Below, piece after piece: positions 1-11,066 of a DNA stretch of 64,000 nucleotides. Both the position numbers and the translations under genes were made by a program. The DNA lies in NCBI GenBank assembly GCA_002633025.1, contig NMRB01001642.1, positions 76,851-140,850 of the forward strand, given 5' to 3'. The notes beneath the pieces were generated by a model, which saw only the letters and a list, made by a program, of their open reading frames with translations, had not been told where the DNA came from and did no database searches. Position 1 is the stretch's first letter. Each line of letters begins with the position of its first letter. The stretch comes from Notospermus geniculatus (taxonomy: Eukaryota > Nemertea > Pilidiophora > Heteronemertea > Lineidae).

Positions 1-32
1 CACGATGTTTGTTAATATTCTGTTCTGTTTAT

Positions 33-251
33 CAGTGGCGGATCCAAGGGGGGCGTGCCCGGCGCACGCGCCCCCGTTCAGCCGCCGAGCAGCAAAAATT
101 TTGGAAGGCATATAATCAGACCCCTGATTTTCAGTAAAAAGAAAGTTCAATTTGGCCTGCCCAGGTGCCAGGAAATCGCGCCTTCGGGGCTCAGGGAATG
201 GGGGTTGCCCATTCCACGCCCCCCGTTCGGCAACTCCTGGATCCGCCACTG
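33..251. mobile_element. Foldback DNA transposon, CAGTGGCGGATCC termini
   Basis: The sequence begins CAGTGGCGGATCCAAGG and ends with the inverted form (CTGGATCCGCCACTG). It is flanked by TTTAT on both sides (28-32 and 252-256), an apparent 5-bp target-site duplication. The interior is GC-rich and codes nothing recognisable. A decayed relative may lie at 35703-35880. The CAG...CTG ends resemble hAT-type non-autonomous elements, but hAT duplications are usually 8 bp. Confidence 0.65.
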
Positions 252-477
252 TTTATCACAATGATTGCTGTGAGGTCAGACATGCTTTTATACTTCCTTG
301 TTTTTCAGGCCATATCTTTGCAAAATACAGTGGAATCTCCTTCGCAACATCAAAATGTCATCGTCAATGGGAAGCATGAACAGGTGGCATCGTGACCATT
401 ACGTGTAGACACGTATGAAATTCACATGGAAAAACAAGCAATGCTTTCATTACAATGCCCTTTATGCTGTGCAACAG

Positions 478-628
478 GGCAAAAACCAGGGCCGACCGCA
501 CAGAATGTCCGATAGTGCCACCGGCGACTATCGGCAATTAGCCATAATGCATTTTCCCATAGTAAACCGCCGATACGCACTGAAAGCACTATCGGACTTT
601 CTGTGCGGTCAGCCCAGGTCTTATGCTT
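478..628. mobile_element. Foldback (MITE-like) element
   Basis: Inverted arms GACCGCACAG...TCCGATAGTG (494-517) and CACTATCGGA...CTGTGCGGTC (587-610) pair almost perfectly. Weaker pairing continues outward. No coding capacity is seen. The family is not known to me. Confidence 0.6.
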
Positions 629-1431
629 GCTGCGCCGCCCTCTGGACCAGTTTTGCGGGTTCCCCATTGCACGGTGTCCTACGAGTAAAAAGACGGGTGT
701 CCTCCATGGAGAGGTACCTGCTCAGGGAGGTTCCACTGTAATTATAAAACTATGAATTTCTGACTTGTTTTTCTGTTGAGATCCAGTGTTCAACTGTGCA
801 GTCCGTGTCAGTGTCTGAGAGAGTGGCGAACATGGTGCATTGTGGGAATGATTAGATTGANTCGAACTTTTTTCTTTCGAAAAAAGTGTTCAGCAGGAGC
901 TCACCAGAGGATGTTCATACCTTGACAGCTCGAAGACAAATACGGTGGCGCCATCCTGGCCTCGTGGTGTCTATCATGTTCTGAGCCTTCGTTTGAGGTG
1001 TTTGCAGGGCGTTAGCATTTCTCTTGCTCGCCGCATGGGGGCTTTTCGTTCATGCAGTTCAGCTTTAAGATGGTTTCCTGCCTTCCTCATGAGTGTGGCT
1101 GTGATGCAAAAAATGCACCCAGTCACCTCTTTTGTACAGACTGTCCCAGAAAAACAAATCCTGAAATAGAGGGTTAATTTGATAAAGCAATGTGCTATGT
1201 GACAATAATCATGTGTTCGCCACCAAATGCCAGCAAAATTCTTTCTAATGATGACTTAATGGCATTTCTCTCATTATGCATCACTGAGCATCATTGTTTT
1301 GAAAACGATATGTGAAAACCATTTTCCGAACAGTGGTGCTCGGTGATGCTTCAAGTTGTCATCGGAAAGCATTTTGTTCCCAATGGTTTGGTCATATTAA
1401 CCCTTGCAGGCCTTTCAGCTACATGCTGGAT

Positions 1432-1850
1432 ATAATTGAGGTCTCACAATGCATTTAATGATGCAAATGTTAACTATAAAGACCACAATTGCTGAGTCTT
1501 ACATGATGCATTCAGTGATGCATAAGTTAACTATAAAGACCATAATTACCGGTACAGTCTTACAGTGATGCATAAGTTAATTATAAAGACCATAATTGCA
1601 GAGGCTTACATCATGCATTCAGCGATGCATAAGTTAACTATAAAGACCATAATTACAGTCTTACAGTGATGCATTAGTTAACTATGAAGACCATAATTGC
1701 AGAGTCAACAGTTATGCATCCAGTGGTGCATAAGTTAATTACAAAGACCATCATTGCACAGTCTTGGAATTATGCATTCAGTGATGCATTAGTTAACTAT
1801 AAAGACCATAAAATTGCAGAGTCTTACAATTATGCATTCAGTAATGCATA
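1432..1850. repeat. Tandem array of about 55-bp units
   Basis: Roughly seven diverged units share ATGCATTCAGTGATGCAT, then AAGTTAACTATAAAGACC, then ATAATTGCAGAGTCTTAC. The first block is itself close to palindromic. Unit length varies by several bases, as expected of an old minisatellite. Confidence 0.8.
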
Positions 1851-2257
1851 ATTTCATACATCGTTTTCAGAAAATGAATTGTGTCCCATGATCCCCCTCC
1901 CCTCCGCTCCCTCTGGCATGGATTACTAACCAAAAGCTAAAAATGATGATAATCTAAGTTGAAAATATCATTTGGTTATTGTGAGCTGTAGTTGTTAAGT
2001 TGAAGAGCCGCTGTTGTGTAGAATGCATTTGTGGTGTATCGGTATGTAAGTTTCATTTGCCTCTGAACCAACAGAATTTGGCTCATGCATATTCATAAGC
2101 CCCTCACTTCACCACCTACGACGTTGCTTTAAAGCCAGTAGCACACCGGGTGACATCATTAGAGATCTGATCGCCAGCAAGCGAAATCGGCTGTTGATGC
2201 CAGGACAGCAGTGGGTGGATTCAGGAATTCTCTCGCAAGCGATGCTCGCACAGGTCA

Positions 2258-2470
2258 AACAATAGACAATTCTCAAATTGACGTAAACGAGAAAGATCTG
2301 CGCACCAAAACTGAGTGACGTGACGCAGAGAACCCCACAACAGTGACTTCGACGACGTTGCTGAATCATGGACTGTGTCACCTCACCCAGTTTCAGATCG
2401 AGGTTGTGGTTGCGATTTCGGCGGAAGTGCAGAGGTGTGCTAATTCAAGAATCGTCTATACCAAAGCCGT
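2258..2470. mobile_element. Foldback MITE, family A, copy 1
   Basis: The left arm (caattctcaaattgacgta, then aacgagaaagatctgcgc) and the right arm (ggcggaagtgc..., ending near aatcgtctat) are inverted relatives. The central part contains TGACGCAGAGAACCCCACAA. Other copies are at 6155-6425, 16206-16458 and 19915-20028 (half). Confidence 0.7.
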
Positions 2471-3243
2471 TATCGCCTAGTCTGTGGTGACTGGCGAGAA
2501 CATCGGTGGTGAGTAACTCGCGATATGACCTGGTGTGCTGCCGGTTTTCGAGAGCAGGATAGCATTTTTGGCGATGGGCTATGAATAGGCTTGATTCCGA
2601 GTCAAACACTGTCGGAAGAGTCCCGTTTTATGAATGCTCTTTTGTTTGAGAAACCTTGGATGGTAGCGGTCATATTTTGGTTGTGTTCATTTTCTTGATC
2701 TGCCCAGTCCCCGTGACCATACTGCAATGTTAACGCCCTCCAATGGTAAGAGGCACTAGCTCTGCTCAGAATCAGTGGGGGAATGTTCAGTTGAAGTAAA
2801 AGCCATATTCTATACTGTAGAGTGTTGGTGTGTAGAACATGGCCATTACATGAATCGACCATCATCCCACTGATCAGAAGTAGAAATACTGCCTTTTGCC
2901 ACAGGAGGGCCAATATGACACACCATTATGGGGTATTGGTAACTGGGCATGTTTACAGTGGCCGGGCTCAAGTAGGCCCGAGTTGACGACAGCTAAAAGA
3001 ATGTGTCATGGGATAGGCATGTGTGGTGCTGTGTGCAAGAAATCCTGACCCCTGAACTCATAAGGGCTGAAGGGACCAAATACGAAAACGTTTCTGTTCC
3101 TATGGTCTCTGACTTCCATCCATACGCTCAGAATTCATTCATGTTGTTCAAAACGCTTTCCAGCTCCTCCTGTATCCAAACGACCTGCTTGTGTTTTGTG
3201 TCCGTGGACAGCGAAGTTTCATCGTACATATCGTGTCGTCATT

Positions 3244-3370
3244 TCTGAGACCTGTCACCTCTGAGGTTGCAGGTTTGATCCCTGTCAGATCTGCCCGCAT
3301 GTCATAGAGAAGGTAGCTCTCTTAGACAGTTCAGGTTTTCGCCGGGCACTCTGGTTTCCTCCTGCTCTAC
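3244..3370 (+). mobile_element. tRNA-like SINE, family B, fragment
   Basis: Contains acctctgaggttgcaggtt followed by tgatccctg, a degenerate Pol III B-box context. Downstream there is a ctggtttcctcctgctctac segment shared in inverted form with the copies at 38110-38250 and 43800-43920. The 5' A-box part is not visible. Confidence 0.5.
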
Positions 3371-3793
3371 AGTAACTATGCCCAATGTTCTGTAGAGCCG
3401 CTCCGGTTCAGTGACAGTATCTTATGGTGTTCTTTCCATAAAAGAAATATGTTGAGGTTATGGTCCCATGTCTATTTTCTATTGAAAAGAATAAATGTTT
3501 GGGTTCTCTGGGAGACAATACATTCCAGTGTCTCTGATCATCACTACATCTTCGTTTTCAGATTTGTCTTCTATTTCAGCAAATGAAATGTCAACATCTT
3601 TCAACCCTAGCTGAATTTTTAGATGACGCTTGCAATCTAGTATGCCGTAATTGACTTTCTAGACCCCTGGGACTGGGAGTTTGGCGATAAGCCCTAAAAT
3701 GGTTCAAACAATTTCAGGATCTGTTGAACATGTTGATTTGTTTTCACTGTTTGATTTGCTAGGTGCATATCTTAGTAAACTTGAGTTAGACTC

Positions 3794-3891
3794 GGGACCC
3801 AGACGTTGTGTTGCTACGGTGGCCGCGCTACACTCCACAAACGTTTGTGGAGTGCAGCACGGCGGCCGGAACGACACGACAACTGGGTCCC
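3794..3891. mobile_element. GC-rich perfect-loop foldback
   Basis: Arms of about 48 bp (GGGACCCAGACGTTGTG... and its inverse ...CACGACAACTGGGTCCC) pair with little or no spacer at 3843/3844. The flanks carry a near-direct repeat, aacttgagttagact and aacttgagtttgact, which could be an unusually long target duplication. Confidence 0.6.
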
Positions 3892-4137
3892 AAATATAAC
3901 TTGAGTTTGACTTTTAAATAATCCCCATGTGAATTTACTCCTCTCATTTCAATTGAAGTAAACAACCATGGAACTGGGTGCCAATTCCTCCAGTTGGAAC
4001 TTGGATTTTATGTCGCAGTTTGTAGTCTCTCCCCTTGTTATTAAGGTTTTGGGTATGGTTCACACTGGGTCTTCCTGTCAGTTGTCCTGCCAGTGACCAG
4101 ATTCTCCAAACACAAATGTGATTTGCTCTGTTCATCT

Positions 4138-4375
4138 AAGTCCCTGATCACATCTTAAGTCCCTGATCACATCTAAGTCCCTGACCACATCTTAAGTCCC
4201 TGATAATATCTAAGTCCTTGACTACATCTAAGTCCCTGATCACATCTGAGTCCTGATCACATCTAAGTACCTGATCACGTCTAAGTACCTGATCACGTCT
4301 AAGTCCTTGATCTCATCTAAGTCCCTGATCATGTCGAAGTCCTGATCACGTCTGAGTCCCTGATCACATCTATCT
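4138..4375. repeat. Short tandem array, 16-19 bp unit
   Basis: About 13 units of CTAAGTCCCTGATCACAT and close variants. Each unit carries a TGATCA palindrome. No gene overlaps it. Confidence 0.85.
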
Positions 4376-5950
4376 CCCCTCCACATAGCGGCTGGTGAAC
4401 GTGTTCAAAGCGAACAATTTCTTAGTTTGTTTTTTGTTTCCTTTGTGCATTGCGTGCTAACTCTTTATTTTTGTAGTTCAGATTGTAGTTACAAATGGAG
4501 GGATAAGAACTTGTGCATCTTGAATGAAATGAAGAACATATTTTCTATTAATGGCATTTCTTTGAATTCTTCTGAAAACATGGTGTGTCCAGGCAAGGAT
4601 ATCAGATAATGATACCCCATTGTGTGCCCCTGATCGCTCCCTTCCAGTGGCCACCCTTACTCTTGGAACTAAAGGGATACTACCCACCATGTCCAAAAAA
4701 TTTCCCATTTGAAATTCTTCCAAGTTGAACATGAAAAATTTGACTTAACCTAAGCCACCAGATCACAATTTTATCCCTCTAACACACTGTGGTTGCTGAC
4801 GGACACATTTTCACTACCGGTAGCCTTAGAATAATGTCTGTTCTCCGTTTCCAGAACCCAACACTGAATTCTGACTTGTGTTTCATACCTACTGTTGTTT
4901 TTTCCGCATGTTGCGTAAAATTTTTTGCCGAGTGCCTCTGTGACCAACAGACCCTGCCGAAATTTCAAGACGGGAAACTCCCTAAGAATATTTCCCAAAT
5001 ATCGAGAAAAGAAAAACAACTTTGTCGTGTTTGTGGCTACATTGTCACTGCCAAAAACACTTCGCTGGACATTTTTCGCTTACAGAAAGATGTCCAGAAA
5101 AATGTGCAGTCTTTGTTTCACTTGCCTTTTATGCCATGCTGTAGATTATTGTCTTCACTTGTTTTGCAACCTGCACTTATGCTGATGTCAGGTCACACCT
5201 ATGATTGCCTGCGCCATGACGGAATAGATGGCATCAGGTGAAGAAATCATGGCCAGGTCACAAAAGTGAAAATGTGTGTGCGGATCGTGCAACAGGCGGC
5301 ATTGGTGTGCAGGGAATCGTAACTCAAGTCAGGTCGACTGCAAATGGATTACGCCCGTCGGGATGGCACAGAAGTTGAACATGTTAAACTCATACGATTC
5401 GTGATCTTTTTTATCAGCGACAGTACGACTGAAGCCGATTGTCGCTGGTGAGACGCAACTGAAATCATGTCACGCCATATCAGCGACTGATTTGTTCCAC
5501 GCTGTCGTGACTTTGATTCAAAGTGATGCGGAAAAGTCAGTCGCCACCTGTTCAGTGCCGTCACAAGGTTGACCTGACGTCAGCATTCGGGTTTGTTATA
5601 ATCAAGTTGCCGTAATGTTATCTGATGAAATGAAAACTTAGTAAATATTTTGACTTCCTTTCTGCCGTACTGATACATTGCAATACTCTGTACCGGTACT
5701 GATATGCAGTAAAAGCATTTGCTACATTGTAGACTTAATCATACTTTCGAATAACATTCTACTTACCAATATACCGGTATGTCATAAAATTATATGACTT
5801 CAGATGAAGTCATTTATATAAAATTTATATGAAATCTGTGCATTTTCAAATATGAATAAGTCCGTAAACTTTTGTAATATTCAGAAAAGTTTTCTCTCAT
5901 TTATAGTGTTTGTCGTTGTGCAAGTTTTTCAGTGTCACCTCTGATTGTAG

Positions 5951-8900
5951 GTTAAGATCCAGGGACAGAACCAAGAGATGCTGGCAACAGCTTGCCAACA
6001 ATTCCTTGGCAAATCCGAGAGTGAAATCCGCAAGATCGCCCAGGAAACTCTTGAAGGTCACCAGAGGGCGATCATGGGAAACATGACTGTAGAGGTACGG
6101 TTTCGTATTTTGTGTCGGAATCCCCCCAGAATATATATCCTATGGTTTTAGTAAATGCAATAGACAAATCCCAAATTGACGAAAACGAGAAAGATCTGCG
6201 CACTTCCACCGAAATGGCAAACAGAACCTCGGTCTGGCACTGAATGACATGACGCAGAGAACCCCACAACCATGTGACGACAGTGAGTTCGACGACGTTG
6301 CGTCAGAGTCGACCATAGCTGAATCATGGATTGCGTCACGTCACCTGGTTTCAGATTGAGGTTATGGTTGAGATTTCGGCAGAAGTGCGCAGATCTGCGA
6401 ATTCGAAAATCGTCTGTAGAAAAGAATTTTTGACTCCGTTATGTTGACCTATCCTAGAAATCAACATGACGCAACACAAGTCCTGGTGGGCTGTCAGGGT
6501 GGTGTAGTGGGAACATTAACACTTGACACCTTTGAGGTCCTGGGTTCAATCCCCAGTCTGACCTGCTCTTCATGTGATAGAGGGCGACTCTCTTTGCGAA
6601 AATTACGGAGGTTGCAAAATTCGGTCTTTTTTGCAGGAAATTTACAAAGACAGGAAGAAATTTTCAAAAGCCGTATTTGAGGTAGCTTCTTCCGATTTGG
6701 TCAACATGGGAATCAGCGTGGTCAGTTACACGCTGAAGGATATTCGTGATGACGAAGGTTACCTCAAGGCACTCGGTATGGCGCGTACTGCCCAGGTCAA
6801 GAGAGATGCTAGGATTGGTGAGGCGGAGGCACATCGGGATGCCGGAATTAAGGTAGGTGGCGCTAGTTGAATGGAAACAGAAGTACAGTTAGTTGGAGAA
6901 TCTCGAAGTTGCCTCGGAAACTGATTGTTGGGCGATTCGTTGAATAACACTCATTTCTTTTCTTGTACAGGAAGCTATGGCTGAGGAGCAGCGAATGGCA
7001 GCCAGATACACAAACGACATCCAAATTGCAAAGGCCCAGAGGGATTTCGAACTGAAGAAGGCAGCTTATGACATGGAAGTACACACTGAGAAAGCCAAAT
7101 CTGAGCTTTCTTATGATTTACAGGTAAGCTGTGGAGCCTTCATAGCCTGGCGGTTATCATGTCCGCTTAGCAAGTGGCAAGTCGTGGGTTCGAATCCCGG
7201 GCCATATGGGATTAATCATCCCTGGCTCTTCACGTCCGTCACATGGGACAGTAACCCATGGTGCCTTGTATTTTGAGCTTTTGCAAGGGCAAGTAAAAGA
7301 CCCCATCCAAGTGAGGAACATGAGTAGCTTGAAATGACCTCTTCCGTACTTACCAGGGTCAATAATGCTATGGGGTTGAATGGCTTTGGCCCTGGCGGAA
7401 AAATCTAATACCCTTTTTTACTGGACCCTTGACAGGTAAGTTGGCATGCAAGCAGGCCAGTATCACTGGTGTCTCTCTCTATGTTTCATCTTCAAATTTG
7501 TTTCCACGAACCTCCCCTTTGTTGAGATATGTTGTTGTTACTGTGTCGTCTGCTCATGAAGGATGTTATTTATCACAGGCTGCCAAAACAAAGCAGAAGA
7601 TCAAAGAGGAACAGATGCAGATCAAAGTCGTGGAACGTTCACAACAGATTCAGGTCCAGGAACAAGAGATCACAAGAAAGGACCGTGAGCTGGACGCCAT
7701 GGTCAAGAAACCAGCCGAGGCTGAGAAATACAAACTAGAGAAACTTGCTGAAGCTGACAGGTATTTTGAACCTGGGAGGCTCTTCATCTGGGTGGCGTAT
7801 AATGGGAGGCTTTACTGCCGTTAGAGGCCACCACCAGTTTGTGGTCCTGGAACGTCACAAATTTGACGTCACAGAAGTAAGCCATGGCCTTGTGTCGTTT
7901 TGGATGATGGCGTGGCATGCACGTCTCTGTGACGTCAAGTTCCATGACGTCTTTAGGACCGCTAACTGGTGGTGGCCTATAAAGGCAGTAACGTCTCCCA
8001 TTAGGGCATTATTTTCTGACTCAAATTGCTTCTCCAGCCATCGACGTTGTAGGGGGCTTTTGGCTAGGTCATGGTTCCTTCGGCAGAAATGCGGACACAT
8101 TTGTGGACACGTCTCTGACCCGCTCCTGCAAAATCAGGCGTTTGTCACAAGTGATCATCATTGGTCATCGGTTTACTCAACTATTATCACTGCTGTCCAC
8201 TACTACCGGTATTGTAAACCTGCAGAGACAAACGCTTCAGCTATTGTGTTGTAAGGCCGTTAACACTTTCCTCATATGCAACATGCGCCTACTTTTGCTG
8301 GCTCTTCAAAACAGAAAACAAGTTGTGGAAGAAATCGTTTTGATTGACAGTCGTTCTTTCTTTCTTTGCAGGAATCGTATCATTCTGGAAGCTGAGGCCG
8401 AGGCTGAAGCAATTAAGGTAGGTTGATGCTTGTGCTTCTATGCAGCGGGATTCACCCTTTTGGAGGACTCAGAGAAACCTTGATAGCCTAGTGGTTATGA
8501 CGCAGTGTTTCATACAGAGGGGGGGACGGGGGGATTTATCCCCCCCCCATGATTGAGGCAAGGGGGGATAACCCCCCCCCCTTGAATTTGCAGACTAACC
8601 TTTTTCAAATATCACTATTTTCACTTCAGTAGTGTTTTTCTTTAATTTGTTACATTTCAAATGCAATTTTCATGCAGAAGGAAGACTAATTTTGCATTTT
8701 GGAGTGTAAAAAATGACTCTGGAGGCTATTTTTAACCAAAAAAACCCAAAAAAAAAATTTTCAAAAAAATTTTTTTTCAAAAAAACATTTTTTTTTGAAT
8801 TTTTTTTATCCCCCCCCCCCACCTTGAAAATCCTGGCGGAAACCCTGTGAGGTCCACTTAATAGCAAGCAGTAGTCCTGGGTTTGAATCGAGCTCGGGCC

Positions 8901-11066
8901 ACACAGGATTAATCATTCCTGGCTTTTGATGTCCGTCGCATAGGACAGTAAGCTGTGGTACCTTGTACCTTGTTCCTTTGCAAGGGCAAGTAAAAGACCC
9001 CATCCAAGTGAGGAACATGAGTGGCTTGGCCTCTTCCCTACTTACCAGGGGTAATAATGCTGTGGCTTTGGCCCTGAAAGAAATCTAATACAAACAAACC
9101 ATGGACCAAAATGTCTCTAAAATTAGTTGCCAAACGAGTATGCATTCTGTTTTGTAGGTGAAGGGAGATGCCGAGGCGTTTGCCATCACGCAGAAGGCCA
9201 AGGCTGAGGCCGAGCAGATGGCCAAGAAAGCCGACGCCTGGAAGGACTACCAGGATGCCGCTATGGTCGACATGATCCTTGAGACCCTACCCAAGGTGAG
9301 AATGCGAGCGGCAGGTCCCAGGTTTGAATCCCGGACAATATGGGATTACTCATCCCTGGCCCTTCAGTTCGTTGCATGGGACAGTATGCCGTGGTGCTTT
9401 GTACCTTGTGCCTTTACAAGGGCAAGTAAAAGACCCCATCCAAGTGAGGAACATGAGTAGCTTGCGGTGGCCTCTTCCATACTTACCAGGGCCAATAATG
9501 CTATGGCTTCGGCCCTGATGGAAAAATCTAATACAAATAATTTTCTGACCAATCATCTTGTTTTAACTCCAATCTTCAGATTGCGGCCGAAGTCTCAGCA
9601 CCACTTGCCGAATGCAAGAAAGTAACGATGGTATCCAATGGTAACGGAGCTGTTGGCGCCTCTAAGCTGACGGGTGAAGTCATGGATATTATTGAGAGGA
9701 TGCCACAGGTCGTCCAGAGCATGACCGGTGTTGATATCTCCAAGGTGAGTCAATTTGTGTTTCCTGTCGAAAATGGTCGGTTTCCATGTTGTGCTACAGA
9801 ACAGGCATTAGTTACGACTTCTAACTTTTAGGCTGAAGTGATTTTTGGCCACAATCACCTGTGCCTGTGCACACTATGTTAAAAATTTGCTGGTGACCAA
9901 AATATTGCCATCTGTATGACTGTAAAGATCAGAAATCTGGGGCCATATTTTATGAAGCCTTCGCAACTTTAAGTTCACACAGATCTATTGTTTGGCTGCA
10001 CATGCCCTATTGTTCAATGACTGCCTTACAATAGATTTACGTGAACGCAAAGTTGCGAAGGCTTCATAAATTTGGCCCCTGGTACCTGATGTTCCTGGAA
10101 GGTTCTAATTTGTGCAACAACTAGGCCCTATTGGACGGGCCCTTTGTGGCTATCGGCCCCCTTAGCTTTATGGTCCTAGGCCCTGTTCAAAAAGGAAGGA
10201 ATTCCCACGTCTAATTAAAAGCCTTATTTGGTGACTTTTGCATTCAGCAAATGCAGATGAGAAAGTAAGTCATCCAGTGTCATAAAAACATTTGCAAGAT
10301 TTCCGTTTCAAAATGTGTTCAGTGTTCTTTGAAATATTTCCAACTTCTATCCGATTTCATCTGAATGTGCAACCTAACACGAACATTTCAACCATTAGTT
10401 TATGTTCAGAAAATTTCAGAACCTTGTACTCAGTTGCGAATTTAGTCTGAATTTGTGCAGGTCTTTGAAGATTATCAAAATCATTTGCTTTTCTATGTCC
10501 GATATGAATTTGTTGTGCCGTTAAAATTCATGCATGTTGCATGCATGACGTAATCTTAGATAGACTATCTAGCTCTCATCTTTTCTTCTTCCCAAACTCA
10601 ATGTGAAAAACTTGCAATAAAGTACAGTTTTGTCCCATGTCAATCTGTGGAGCGAACAAGGACTTACTATCTAAAATCTCTATTGTCTGTATGTCCGTGC
10701 GTCAGTGTCTTGTTTGAGTTAAAGGACCACCAGGCTAATCAAAGAAAGACAACTGAATTGGTCTCTGGTGGCACCTGTTTCATCATCCATGACAATACTG
10801 TGTTAGAGTAAAAAACTAAAGGATTTCAGCTTCGTAATGTGACGGGTTGCAAATTTACCGGTAGTACAGTCCAAGGACAGGGAACCAGTGATTACGGACC
10901 CACAACAGTCCTAGGGAGGCTAGTGAATAAAGTCTGACAAACCATCTGGGTCCTGGGACTGGATATGTGGTCCCTGCCAGGACCGGGTGGATGGAGGATA
11001 AAAAACTTATTTATACGAAATCTTCTTCATTTTCAGAGTATGAAGAGTGCCATGCGCCGTTCATGA
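5951..11066 (+). CDS. FLOT1: Flotillin-1 (5' partial, eight exons)
   Basis: Flotillin-1 is a membrane-scaffold protein of the SPFH family, anchored to the inner face of lipid-raft domains and endosomes. Exons: 5951-6094, 6637-6852, 6971-7123, 7579-7760, 8372-8417, 9158-9295, 9580-9744, 11037-11066. These sum to 358 codons in one open frame, matching residues from about 72 to the end of the vertebrate protein. Visible landmarks are [20 protein letters not shown] and [18 protein letters not shown] of the SPFH domain. A long charged coiled coil follows, with the EA-rich flotillin motif ([10 protein letters not shown], then [13 protein letters not shown]). The C-terminus is [15 protein letters not shown]. 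The wording matches flotillin-1 rather than flotillin-2. The first about 70 residues, which would include the N-terminal acylation site region, were not found. Introns hold SINEs and MITEs at 7133-7418, 7800-8003, 8115-8310, 8478-9095 and 9301-9540. The terminal coding exon is only 30 nt. Confidence 0.93.
6155..6425. mobile_element. Foldback MITE, family A, copy 2 (flotillin intron)
   Basis: Left arm caatagacaaatcccaaatt with gacgaaaacgagaaagatctg; right arm cagatctgcgaattcgaaaa with tcgtctgtag. It has the same core as copy 1 (TGACGCAGAGAACCCCACAA). Confidence 0.7.
6484..6590 (+). mobile_element. tRNA-like SINE, family B
   Basis: GTCAGGGTGGTGTAGTGGGA (A-box-like) and GGTCCTGGGTTCAATCCCCA (B-box-like) are about 30 bp apart, followed by a short non-tRNA segment. 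Inserted just before flotillin exon 2 of this model. Confidence 0.65.
7133..7418 (+). mobile_element. tRNA-derived SINE, family A, full-length copy
   Basis: Reference copy of the dominant repeat. The tRNA head reads AGCCTGGCGGTTATCATG (A box) and GTGGGTTCGAATCCCGGGCC (B box). The body contains GCAAGGGCAAGTAAAAGACC and CCATCCAAGTGAGGAACATG. The 3' end is CCAGGGTCAATAATGCTATG, then GGCCCTGGCGGAAAAATCTA. It lies in a flotillin intron. The anticodon arm of the family consensus would have a 7-base loop reading AGC. Confidence 0.9.
7800..8003. mobile_element. Foldback MITE, family B, copy 1 (flotillin intron)
   Basis: Begins TAATGGGAGGCTTTACTGCC, continues TTAGAGGCCACCACCAG, and ends with the inverse (...GGCAGTAACGTCTCCCATTA). 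Internal TGACGTCA-type motifs repeat on both arms. A second copy is at 12736-12922. Confidence 0.75.
8115..8310. mobile_element. Foldback MITE, family C, copy 1 (flotillin intron)
   Basis: Starts TGACCCGCTCCTGCAAAATC and ends near CCTACTTTTGCTGGC, the diverged inverse. Internal blocks (caaacgcttcagctattgtg and ttactcaactattatcactg) recur in inverted orientation in the copies at 28325-28565, 31510-31686 and 56050-56293. Confidence 0.7.
8478..9095 (+). mobile_element. SINE family A copy interrupted by another element
   Basis: The tRNA head starts at CCTTGATAGCCTAGTGGTTA. It breaks after TGACG (8498-8502) and resumes at 8848 with TGAGGTCCACTTAATAGCAA and the usual body. The interruption is the element at 8503-8847. 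Confidence 0.8.
8503..8847. mobile_element. Foldback element with CAGKGTTTC ends nested in a SINE
   Basis: The left end is CAGTGTTTCATACAGAGGGG; the right end inverts to CAGGGTTTCCGCCAGG. The flanks TGACG (8498-8502) and TGAGG (8848-8852) look like a 5-bp duplication with one mismatch. The interior has C/G homopolymer runs and A/T runs. A related copy is at 16983-17125. Confidence 0.65.
9301..9540 (+). mobile_element. SINE family A, 5'-truncated copy
   Basis: Begins within the tRNA head (GCGGCAGGTCCCAGGTTTGA), so the A box is missing. The body and 3' end (GGCCCTGATGGAAAAATCTA) are intact. It lies only about 5 bp after the donor at 9295 of a flotillin exon. Confidence 0.85.
9939..10079. mobile_element. 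Hairpin MITE (flotillin last intron)
   Basis: Arms GGGGCCATATTTTATGAAGC and its inverse ending GGCTTCATAAATTTGGCCCC pair over about 60 bp each side. Internal AATAGATTTACGTGAACGCA mirrors GTTCACACAGATCTATTG. Similar architecture is seen at 16656-16776 and 18629-18749. Confidence 0.75.
10616..10621 (+). other. Possible early polyadenylation signal
   Basis: AATAAA inside the last flotillin intron. If used, the transcript would read through the donor at 9744 and end the protein at a stop near 9829, replacing the last ten residues with about 28 others. Confidence 0.25.

Larger units (their letters stand above)
257..5950. other. Region 5' of the first recognised flotillin exon, no coding exon recognised
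   Basis: This stretch should hold, or precede, the flotillin-1 5' exons (about 70 N-terminal residues are missing from the model). I could not find sequence coding the conserved N-terminus here, so those exons are either unrecognised or lie left of the window. What is visible is repeats: foldbacks at 478-628 and 3794-3891, tandem arrays at 1432-1850 and 4138-4375, and a tRNA-like SINE fragment at 3244-3370. One ambiguous base is at 861. Confidence 0.5.

Noticed and set aside
4789-5241. 150-codon plus-strand frame as an upstream flotillin exon
   Set aside because: No resemblance to the flotillin N-terminus and no splice sites in phase.
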